17,156 nucleotides of DNA from Clostridiaceae bacterium. GTDB taxonomy: Bacteria > Bacillota > Clostridia > Oscillospirales > Acutalibacteraceae. The stretch lies in the NCBI GenBank assembly GCA_016292455.1, contig JAEDIL010000032.1:1-17156 (forward strand), given 5' to 3'. A program made the position numbers and the translations under genes. The notes below the pieces were generated by a model, which saw only the letters and a list, made by a program, of their open reading frames with translations, did no database searches and was not told where the DNA came from. Positions 1-5,905 of this stretch are shown one piece after another (the stretch's first letter is position 1; each line of letters opens with the position of its first letter).

Positions 1-180
1 AAACAAATGTGTGATTTTATCCACAAAAGTTGGATAATAATCATCATTTTGAATGTTTTGCAAAACGCTTTCCAAACGTCCTAAATCAAAATGTTCATAC
101 GTCCCACCGCCACTATACTCAATAGTTTTCGTATGTATTAGTTTTGCTTGTTCAATAGTTATATACACAAGTTCAACCAT
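1..180 (-). CDS. doc: Fic/Doc (death-on-curing) family toxin, N-terminal part
   Basis: Sixty codons are open from an ATG at 180 down to the window edge; the C-terminal part is outside the window. The visible part has the opening of Doc-like proteins: YITIEQAKLIH, then a glycine-rich turn (SGGG), LGRLESVLQ (compare the GLLES..L of Doc proteins) and DDYYPTFVDKITHLF. In this family the next element is the catalytic HPFxxGNKR-type motif, so the active site cannot be checked here. Known Doc and Fic toxins transfer AMP or phosphate to a target protein, Doc itself phosphorylating elongation factor Tu. The ATG starts one base after the stop of the upstream RhuM-like gene, so translation is probably coupled. 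Family assignment is fairly secure from pattern; activity and target are inference. Confidence 0.75.
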   Translation of the reverse strand, partial: MVELVYITIEQAKLIHTKTIEYSGGGTYEHFDLGRLESVLQNIQNDDYYPTFVDKITHLF

Positions 181-181
181 T

Positions 182-1201
182 TTAATCACGCTCCTTCAAG
201 CGTTTTAAAACATCTTGATTTTCTTGCATCAATTTTTCAATTTGATCCGCTTCTGCGCCTAAAAATCTTTCATATTCTTCTTTTTCCAAAGGCTGAACAT
301 ATTCATCAAGTTGTTTGTGAAAAGCATCTCTCAAGGCCAAATCTCGACTAGCCATTTTGGTTCTCGCTCTAAAAATTAACGGTTTCCAATGAGGTAACAT
401 TTCAAAAGCATGAAAAACATCTATTACCTCCCAGTTAGTTAACTTACGACCAAGCGACTCTGACTGTTCCTTTAATATTGTAGCCAGACCGCATTCGTAT
501 GATGCAACTAAATCCAAAACTTCAGAATATAATGTATCTCTTACTCTATCTTTTTTTTGCAACTTTAAAATTTCTCGATATTCACGAGATTTTTCTTTAA
601 AGATGCTTTGATATATCATATCAGTAAAAATAGCATACTTCGTGTTACCCATATCTACATAATCACGCAAAGCATCTGTAAACTCGCGTCGATAATTTTC
701 TTCTTGCAGATAAGCACCTATAAAATCTTTATCTCTTTGGTTAATGTATTTGGTGCCACCACCGGTTTTTTGATTGATTAAGTCAATAACAATATCAAGC
801 ATTAATTGTCTTAAAATTCTTGCATTTTCGCTTTCCGAAAGCAACATTCCTATATTTAAAAATGCTTTGAAATCAAATACGCCAAGAACAGTTATTTTGG
901 TACCGACATTAATGTCGGTACCAAAATGCTTACTATAAGCATCTAAGAACTCTTTTAATTTTTTGCCTTTCCAAACCTCATAGCCATTTTTCTTTAATTC
1001 ATCGTTAAACGAAAATATATATCGCTCTATTGTTCGTATGTCAACTCCGAAAAAAGAAGCAACCATTTCTTTTGTCAAATATAACTTATCCTCAAAAAAA
1101 ACACAATCAATTTTTGATGTCTTTTGAATTTCAAGAACCGCTAGTTCATTATTCAATATATTTTGCCTATCGACCTGCGATGCGGTTAAATCTTTTTCCA
1201 T
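182..1201 (-). CDS. RhuM/antirepressor-like DNA-binding protein, putative antitoxin partner of Doc
   Basis: 339 residues. The start is ATG 1201 because AGGAG at 1210-1214 sits 8 bases upstream; the frame stays open further upstream but without a ribosome binding site and across the promoter. Residues 32-85 look like a winged-helix DNA-binding unit (FFEDKLYLTKEMVASFFGVD, then IRTIERYIF). Residues 105-142 (LGVFDFKAFLNIGMLL, LRQLMLDIVIDLI) resemble the RhuM/phage antirepressor fold, where a helical segment follows the DNA-binding part. The C-terminal part (300-339) is rich in Glu and Lys and probably helical. It overlaps nothing, and doc begins one base after its stop. RhuM-like proteins often neighbour Fic/Doc genes; that it neutralises the toxin or represses the operon is inference. 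The gene is clearly more AT-rich than the genes right of 1890, which suggests transfer. Confidence 0.7.
   Translation of the reverse strand: MEKDLTASQVDRQNILNNELAVLEIQKTSKIDCVFFEDKLYLTKEMVASFFGVDIRTIERYIFSFNDELKKNGYEVWKGKKLKEFLDAYSKHFGTDINVGTKITVLGVFDFKAFLNIGMLLSESENARILRQLMLDIVIDLINQKTGGGTKYINQRDKDFIGAYLQEENYRREFTDALRDYVDMGNTKYAIFTDMIYQSIFKEKSREYREILKLQKKDRVRDTLYSEVLDLVASYECGLATILKEQSESLGRKLTNWEVIDVFHAFEMLPHWKPLIFRARTKMASRDLALRDAFHKQLDEYVQPLEKEEYERFLGAEADQIEKLMQENQDVLKRLKERD
894..927. repeat. Perfect 34-bp palindrome inside the RhuM-like gene
   Basis: The two halves are exact reverse complements about the centre between 910 and 911; each half reads ATTTTGGTACCGACATT outward-in. The next base pair (893/928) does not match. 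In the protein it encodes residues near 91-102 (HFGTDINVGTK), between the putative DNA-binding part and the following domain. Confidence 0.95.
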
Positions 1202-1228
1202 ATTCTCATCTCCTGTGTATTTTGAAAT

Positions 1229-1257
1229 ATTATAGCAAAATTTTATAAAAAAGTAAA
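1229..1257 (-). promoter_or_regulatory. Promoter of the RhuM-like/doc operon
   Basis: On the minus strand a -35 box TTTACT (1252-1257), a 17-bp spacer and a perfect -10 box TATAAT (1229-1234) lie just upstream of the AGGAG ribosome binding site at 1210-1214. Box quality and spacing match a vegetative sigma factor promoter. Confidence 0.75.
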
Positions 1258-1264
1258 TATAAAT

Positions 1265-1294
1265 GCTCCCCATATTCTTTCGAATACGGGGAGC
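1265..1294 (-). terminator. 13-bp hairpin with GAAA loop, probable leftward terminator or insulator
   Basis: In minus-strand RNA, GCTCCCCGTATTC pairs with GAATATGGGGAGC (one G-U pair) around a GAAA loop, followed by ATTTATATTT. On the plus strand the same place has an A-C mismatch and no T-run, so leftward transcription is the likely direction. It sits just upstream of the toxin-antitoxin promoter and could insulate it from ppdK read-through. The T-run is imperfect, so termination efficiency is uncertain. Confidence 0.55.
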
Positions 1295-1374
1295 TGATTG
1301 CTTATTCAATAGCTGTTATACAGCTACAACTCGTGTAGGATAAGTCGCGATACCCTTGATATTACTAGGGTTCT

Positions 1375-1646
1375 GTTTTCGGGCAATACCTTTTATCACA
1401 AAAAAGGCAAAGCCGTTTATCATTTCGGAAAAAGTTCAGAAAATAGAGATTTTATCAAGTTTTCAGTTATAACTCCAAAAAATCGCTATTTTTTGGATAA
1501 AATACCCCTGAAATCCCTATTTCAATGCCATTTTGCAAGGTTTTAAGCGTAAAAAAACGACCTCATAGAATTTCTTCTACAAGGTCGATTTTATAATTTA
1601 GTTTGCCTATTGTGTTATAAGGCGGTTTGCCTTTTCACAATTTGAT
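1375..1646. repeat. Tandem hairpin-rich element, copy A
   Basis: 272 bp starting GTTTTCGGGCAATACC and ending near CACAATTTGAT. The first ~50 bp and last ~115 bp match copy B almost base for base, while the middle is different and about 30 bp longer than in copy B. It holds a leftward terminator (1551-1587), a middle inverted repeat CCAAAAAAT/ATTTTTTGG (1475-1496) and a small AAGGC/GCCTT hairpin (1619-1633). Confidence 0.85.
1551..1587 (-). terminator. Second (distal) leftward terminator behind ppdK, in copy A
   Basis: In minus-strand RNA, CGACCTTGTAGAA pairs with TTCTATGAGGTCG around a GAAA loop (1558-1587), with two G-U pairs, followed by seven U (1551-1557). The G-U pairs become mismatches on the plus strand, so the hairpin is built for leftward RNA. 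Confidence 0.75.
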
Positions 1647-1884
1647 GTTTTCGGGCAATACCTTTTATCACGAAAAAGGCAAAGCCGTTTATCATTTCAA
1701 AAAGCTTGAAAAATAGATATTTTATCAAGTTTTTCTTTACAAAGCCCGAAAAATGCCTGTTTTCAGGCGTTTGCAAGGTTTTAAGCGTAAAAAAAAGACC
1801 TCATAGAATTTCTTCTACAAGGTCGATTTTATAATTTAATTTGCCTTTTTGGTTATAAGGCGGTTTGCCCTTTCACAATTTGAA
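1647..1884. repeat. Tandem hairpin-rich element, copy B
   Basis: About 238 bp, directly abutting copy A and ending about 10 bp before the ppdK stop codon. The ends match copy A; the middle is unrelated in sequence but again forms an inverted repeat (AAATGCCTG at 1751-1759 with CAGGCGTTT at 1764-1772). It carries the leftward terminator at 1789-1824. Confidence 0.85.
1789..1824 (-). terminator. ppdK rho-independent terminator (proximal), in copy B
   Basis: In minus-strand RNA, GACCTTGTAGAA pairs with TTCTATGAGGTC around GAAA (1797-1824), followed by eight U (1789-1796). It lies about 70 bp past the ppdK stop. The stem is identical to that of the distal terminator. Confidence 0.85.
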
Positions 1885-1892
1885 GCTCGGAA

Positions 1893-4520
1893 TTATTTTT
1901 CGGCAATAGCTGCCTGTGCAGCAGCAAGTCTTGCGATGGGAACTCTGAACGGTGAGCAGGAAACATAGTCAAGACCGATCTTGTGGCAGAACTCAACGGA
2001 CGAGGGATCGCCGCCGTGCTCGCCGCAGATTCCGCAGTGGAGAGCGGGGTTAACGGGCTTGCCGAGGTCAAGAGTCATCTTCATGAGCTTGCCGACGCCG
2101 TTCTGGTCAAGCTTTGCGAACGGATCGTTCTCAAAGATCTTTGCGTCATAGTAAGCGTCAAGGAACTTGCCTGCGTCGTCACGGCTGAAGCCGAAGGTCA
2201 TCTGAGTGAGGTCGTTGGTGCCGAAGCAGAAGAAGTCAGCTTCCTTTGCAATTTCATCAGCGGTGAGAGCAGCTCTCGGAATTTCAATCATTGTACCGAC
2301 TTCATACTTGAGGTCTGCGCCTGCGGCAGCGATCTCAGCGTCAGCGGTTTCAACAACAAACTTCTTAACATACTTAAGCTCTTTAACTTCGCCAACGAGC
2401 GGAATCATGATTTCCGGAACGATCTTCCAGTCCGGATGAGCCTTGCTTACGTTGATTGCGGCGCGGATAACAGCCTTGGTCTGCATCTTTGCAATTTCCG
2501 GATAGGTAACTGCAAGGCGGCAGCCTCTGTGACCCATCATCGGGTTGAACTCGTGGAGCGAAGCGATGATGTTCTTGATGGTTTCAACGCTCTTGCCCTG
2601 AGCCTTTGCAAGTGCTTCAATGTCAGCTTCCTCGGTGGGAACGAACTCATGAAGCGGCGGATCAAGGAAGCGGATGGTTACAGGGCAGCCTTCAAGAGCT
2701 TCATAGAGCTTTTCAAAGTCAGCCTGCTGCATCGGAAGAATCTTGTCAAGAGCAGCTTCTCTTTCTTCAACTGTATCTGAGCAGATCATCTCGCGGAAAG
2801 CAGCGATTCTGTCGGCTTCAAAGAACATGTGCTCGGTTCTGCAAAGACCGATGCCTTCTGCACCGAGTTCACGTGCCTTCTTCGCGTCAGCGGGAGTATC
2901 AGCGTTGGTTCTGACCTTGAGCTTTCTGTACTTGTCAGCCCAGGACATGATTCTGCCGAACTCGCCGGCGATTGTTGCGTCAACGGTTTCGATTTCGCCG
3001 TCATAGATGTTACCGGTTGAACCGTCGATTGAAATTACGTCGCCCTCATGGAAGGTCTTTCCTGCAAGAGTAAACTGCTTGTTGGCTTCGTCCATAGCGA
3101 TGTCGGAGCAGCCGGATACGCAGCAGGTACCCATACCGCGTGCAACAACGGCTGCGTGTGAGGTCATACCGCCGCGAACGGTGAGAATACCCTGCGAAGC
3201 CTTCATGCCGGTGATGTCTTCCGGTGAGGTTTCAAGGCGAACAAGAATAACCTTCTTGCCCTGTGCTTTCCATGCTTCTGCATCGTCAGCGGTGAAAACA
3301 ACCTGACCGCAGGCAGCGCCCGGTGAAGCGCCGAGTCCCTTGCCCATCGGAGTTGCAGCTTTAAGAGCCTTAGCGTCAAACTGCGGATGAAGGAGGGTGT
3401 CGAGGTTTCTCGGGTCGATCATTGCAACGGCTTCTTCTTCGGTTCTCATGCCCTCGTCAACGAGGTCACAAGCAATTTTGAGAGCAGCCTGAGCGGTTCT
3501 CTTGCCGTTTCTGGTCTGGAGCATGAAGAGCTTGCCGTGTTCAACGGTGAACTCCATGTCCTGCATATCTCTGTAATGGTTTTCAAGAATTGAGCAGACC
3601 TTCTTGAATTCCTCAAAAGCTTCGGGGAACTTTTCTGCCATTTCCTGAATGTGCATCGGGGTGCGGACGCCTGCAACAACGTCTTCGCCCTGCGCATTGG
3701 TAAGGAACTCACCGAAGAGACCCTTTGAGCCGGTTGCCGGGTCACGGGTGAAGGCAACGCCGGTTCCGCAATCATCACCCATGTTGCCGAATGCCATTGA
3801 CTGAACGTTAACGGCAGTGCCCCATGAATACGGAATATCGTTATCGCGGCGGTAAACGTTTGCACGCGGGTTGTCCCATGAACGGAAAACAGCCTTGATT
3901 GCGCCGAAGAGCTGTTCTTTCGGATCTGACGGGAAGTCGCTGCCGATCTTTTCTTTATATTCAGCCTTGAACTGAGAAGCAAGTTCCTTGAGGTCGTCAG
4001 CGGTAAGCTCAACGTCCTGAGTAACGCCCTTTTCAGCCTTCATCTTGTCGATAAGCTCTTCAAAGTACTTCTTGCCGACTTCCATAACAACGTCGGAGTA
4101 CATCTGAATAAAACGTCTGTAACAGTCCCATGCCCAACGGGGATTGCCTGACTTCTCAGCGATTACGGCAACAACGTCTTCGTTAAGACCGAGGTTAAGG
4201 ATGGTGTCCATCATGCCGGGCATTGAAGCTCTTGCGCCCGAACGGACGGAAACAAGAAGCGGATTCTCCTTGTCACCGAACTTTTTACCGGTGGTTTCTT
4301 CAAGAAGAGTAATGTTCTTCTCAATTTCTGCGCGGATTTCATCATTGATTGATCTGCCGTCCTCATAATACTGAGTGCAGGCCTCGGTTGTGATTGTGAA
4401 GCCCTGAGGAACGGGAAGGCCGAGTGAAGTCATTTCAGCGAGGTTTGCACCCTTACCGCCGAGAAGCTCACGCATGTTAGCGTTACCTTCCTTGAACTGG
4501 TATACAAATTTTTTGCTCAT
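1893..4520 (-). CDS. ppdK: Pyruvate, phosphate dikinase
   Basis: 875 residues, full length for the family (the well-studied Clostridium symbiosum enzyme has 874). It interconverts pyruvate + ATP + Pi and phosphoenolpyruvate + AMP + PPi in the cytoplasm; in anaerobes it often works in the glycolytic direction using PPi. The N-terminal nucleotide-binding part (residues about 1-340) starts with NMRELLGGKGANLAEM. The swivelling phosphohistidine domain has GGMTSHAAVVARG with His455, the same number as in C. symbiosum. The C-terminal TIM barrel carries LGAEGIGLCRTEHMFF (552-567) and the active-site loop LHCGICGEHGG with Cys832. The start is fixed by AGGAGGAG (4527-4534) six bases before the ATG. 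It is transcribed alone, with doubled terminators behind it. All key residues visible are intact. Confidence 0.98.
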   Translation of the reverse strand: MSKKFVYQFKEGNANMRELLGGKGANLAEMTSLGLPVPQGFTITTEACTQYYEDGRSINDEIRAEIEKNITLLEETTGKKFGDKENPLLVSVRSGARASMPGMMDTILNLGLNEDVVAVIAEKSGNPRWAWDCYRRFIQMYSDVVMEVGKKYFEELIDKMKAEKGVTQDVELTADDLKELASQFKAEYKEKIGSDFPSDPKEQLFGAIKAVFRSWDNPRANVYRRDNDIPYSWGTAVNVQSMAFGNMGDDCGTGVAFTRDPATGSKGLFGEFLTNAQGEDVVAGVRTPMHIQEMAEKFPEAFEEFKKVCSILENHYRDMQDMEFTVEHGKLFMLQTRNGKRTAQAALKIACDLVDEGMRTEEEAVAMIDPRNLDTLLHPQFDAKALKAATPMGKGLGASPGAACGQVVFTADDAEAWKAQGKKVILVRLETSPEDITGMKASQGILTVRGGMTSHAAVVARGMGTCCVSGCSDIAMDEANKQFTLAGKTFHEGDVISIDGSTGNIYDGEIETVDATIAGEFGRIMSWADKYRKLKVRTNADTPADAKKARELGAEGIGLCRTEHMFFEADRIAAFREMICSDTVEEREAALDKILPMQQADFEKLYEALEGCPVTIRFLDPPLHEFVPTEEADIEALAKAQGKSVETIKNIIASLHEFNPMMGHRGCRLAVTYPEIAKMQTKAVIRAAINVSKAHPDWKIVPEIMIPLVGEVKELKYVKKFVVETADAEIAAAGADLKYEVGTMIEIPRAALTADEIAKEADFFCFGTNDLTQMTFGFSRDDAGKFLDAYYDAKIFENDPFAKLDQNGVGKLMKMTLDLGKPVNPALHCGICGEHGGDPSSVEFCHKIGLDYVSCSPFRVPIARLAAAQAAIAEK

Positions 4521-4601
4521 CGGAATCTCCTCCTACTTAAAGATTAGCAAAATTATTGACGGTCAAACACGCAGAAAATCCGCGCGTCCAACATTCAAAA
4601 A

Positions 4602-4630
4602 ATTCTATCAAATTTTACTGATAAAATCTA
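4602..4630 (-). promoter_or_regulatory. Candidate ppdK promoter with extended -10
   Basis: On the minus strand TGATAGAAT (4602-4610) is an extended -10 element (TGnTAGAAT). The -35 position 17 bp upstream (TAGATT, 4625-4630) is weak, which is normal for extended -10 promoters. It would give a leader of roughly 75 nt containing the 8-bp hairpin at 4567-4587. Confidence 0.45.
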
Positions 4631-4777
4631 TTGCCGTTTTATATATAGATTAAACAGATATTTTGTAAATTTTGTAGATTTTTGCACAAGTGTGGTTTTC
4701 AGCTCTGAAAAAGGGTGAATTCACGGCACTTTTTTAAAAAACAACGGACAAGCACAAAACACGTTAAAATTCAAGTC

Positions 4778-4806
4778 TTGTTTTTTGTTCCGTATGGGTG
4801 TATTAG
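4778..4806 (+). promoter_or_regulatory. Candidate promoter of the methyltransferase gene
   Basis: TTGTTT (4778-4783), a 17-bp spacer and TATTAG (4801-4806). The boxes are only moderate matches, but the spacing is right and the gene has no co-directional neighbour upstream. Confidence 0.35.
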
Positions 4807-4862
4807 ATATATACAGGCCTGTGACAGTATACTGAGAGTTCAAACGGAAAGGTTGATAGTTT

Positions 4863-5753
4863 ATGCAGACAAGTATGACCGCACTAATCTCTCTTTTTTC
4901 GAGGGCGTACCACTCAAAACGCAGTGTATGTCCGGTCTATGATGACCCGAACAGTGAAAAGCTCCTTACCGCAGAGGAATATGAAACCGCAGCTTTTTCA
5001 ATGAAGAACGGCCGCACTTTTTTTCTGCCGGATTTTGACGGTGACGACAACGCCGCGCTTGACAAAATTGTGAACACCGTCCTTGCACCGCCGGTGGTTG
5101 CAAGGAGCGCGTTCTGCCTTGACGCTCTCCTTTGCGCAACAAAGCGCGGAGTGAAGCAGCTTGTTCTTTTCGGCGCAGGCTATGACTCCCTCCCCTATCG
5201 CGCTGACTTTGACAAGTCGATCCGTGTTTTTGAGCTGGACCGCAAAGAAATGATCGAGGACAAGCTGTTCCGTCTCGAACGGGCAGGTCTTGACCACTCC
5301 CACGTTTCGTTCGTACCCTGCGACCTTGCGGCAGACTTTGAAGCACCTCTCAAAGAAGCCGGCTTCAACAAAAACGAAAGCTCCTTCGCAGCTTTGCTCG
5401 GACTTTGTCATTATCTCAGCCGCGATGAGTTTTCCGCCCTGCTCGGGAAAGCAAATCATCTTTTCCCCGAGGGGAGCGACCTTGTTTTTGATTTTCCGCT
5501 GAAAACCGCCGCCGCAGAGCCGGGCAAAACGGAGCAGCTCGCCTCCGGCGCAGGGGAAAAAATGAAGGTACGCTATGACTGCCGTGAGCTTGAAAAACTG
5601 CTTTCACAAAACGGTTTCAGAATTTATGAGTACCTTGAAGCCGAGGACATTGAACGCAGATTTTTTGACAGGCATAATCTTTTTACAAGCGGTACGGGTA
5701 TTCTTTCCGCAAGCGGCGATTTTGCGCTTTGCCTTGCGGCAAAGAAAGAATAA
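4863..5753 (+). CDS. LCM-family class I SAM-dependent methyltransferase
   Basis: 296 residues, normal for the leucine carboxyl methyltransferase-like family (COG3315 type). The N-terminus has the family opening TALISLFSRAYHSK followed by VYDDPNSEKLL (residues 6-35). The SAM-binding motif I is LVLFGAGYDSLPYRADF (100-116), and FELDRKEM (123-130) holds the acidic residue expected to bind the SAM ribose. LGLCHYLSRDEF (179-190) occupies the place of the EGVTMYL-like motif. Known relatives methylate carboxyl or hydroxyl groups, some in secondary metabolism, but the substrate cannot be read from sequence. AAGG at 4849-4852 lies 10 bases before the ATG. The gene stands alone, divergent from ppdK and closed by a terminator at 5767-5802, so its neighbours give no clue to its role. 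Confidence 0.85.
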   Translation: MQTSMTALISLFSRAYHSKRSVCPVYDDPNSEKLLTAEEYETAAFSMKNGRTFFLPDFDGDDNAALDKIVNTVLAPPVVARSAFCLDALLCATKRGVKQLVLFGAGYDSLPYRADFDKSIRVFELDRKEMIEDKLFRLERAGLDHSHVSFVPCDLAADFEAPLKEAGFNKNESSFAALLGLCHYLSRDEFSALLGKANHLFPEGSDLVFDFPLKTAAAEPGKTEQLASGAGEKMKVRYDCRELEKLLSQNGFRIYEYLEAEDIERRFFDRHNLFTSGTGILSASGDFALCLAAKKE

Positions 5754-5766
5754 AGCAAACATTATT

Positions 5767-5802
5767 CGGGGTTGTTGCGTCCGGCAGCAACCTCGCTTTT
5801 TT
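5767..5802 (+). terminator. Rho-independent terminator of the methyltransferase gene
   Basis: CGGGGTTGTTGC (5767-5778) pairs with GCAGCAACCTCG (5784-5795) around a 5-nt loop, 12 bp with two G-U pairs, followed by C and six T. It lies 13 bp past the stop codon. Confidence 0.9.
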
Positions 5803-5866
5803 CTTGTTTCTCCGAAAAATTATCTTCAAAAATCCCAAATCAAAAAATTAGTTTGGCTTTTTTGTG

Positions 5867-5872
5867 TATAAT
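5867..5872 (+). promoter_or_regulatory. -10 box of the obgE operon promoter
   Basis: A perfect TATAAT lies 33 bp before the obgE start and right after the upstream terminator, where a promoter is required. No good -35 box is visible at 16-18 bp; the upstream region is A/T-rich (5841-5850). Confidence 0.5.
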
Positions 5873-5905
5873 AAGGTGTTAAAGTATCCACAAAGGAGAA
5901 CGCTG

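Larger units (their letters stand above)
1202..1892. other. 691-bp intergenic region between the toxin-antitoxin unit and ppdK
   Basis: No convincing protein gene. From left to right it holds the promoter and leader of the RhuM-like gene, a 30-nt hairpin (1265-1294), about 80 bp of unassigned sequence with a small AGCTGT/ACAGCT inverted repeat at 1310-1324, and two tandem copies of a hairpin-rich element (1375-1884). These copies carry leftward terminators. The short leftward frames at 1316-1423 and 1615-1695 lack ribosome binding sites. Confidence 0.8.
4521..4862. other. 342-bp divergent intergenic region between ppdK and the methyltransferase gene
   Basis: No gene. It holds the ppdK ribosome binding site (4527-4534), a leader hairpin for ppdK (4567-4587), a candidate extended -10 promoter for ppdK (4602-4610), and a candidate promoter for the rightward methyltransferase gene (4778-4806). 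A short TTGACGGTCAA palindrome (4556-4566) is also present. The rest is AT-rich without a recognisable pattern. Confidence 0.7.

Noticed and set aside
1202..1309. N-terminal extension of the RhuM-like protein by 36 residues
   Set aside because: The extension would cover the promoter, the ribosome binding site and the upstream hairpin, and has no start signal of its own.
1295..1374. A tRNA or integrase attachment site at the island boundary
   Set aside because: The stretch does not fold as a tRNA arm set, and no direct repeat of it is seen in the window.
1983..2780. Long rightward open frame of 265 codons opposite ppdK
   Set aside because: It is the antisense shadow of ppdK, which shows every catalytic motif; the frame has no ribosome binding site or recognisable protein pattern.
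4813..4822. ACAGGCCTGT palindrome upstream of the methyltransferase gene
   Set aside because: Ten bases of symmetry are expected by chance in a window of this size, and nothing else supports an operator.
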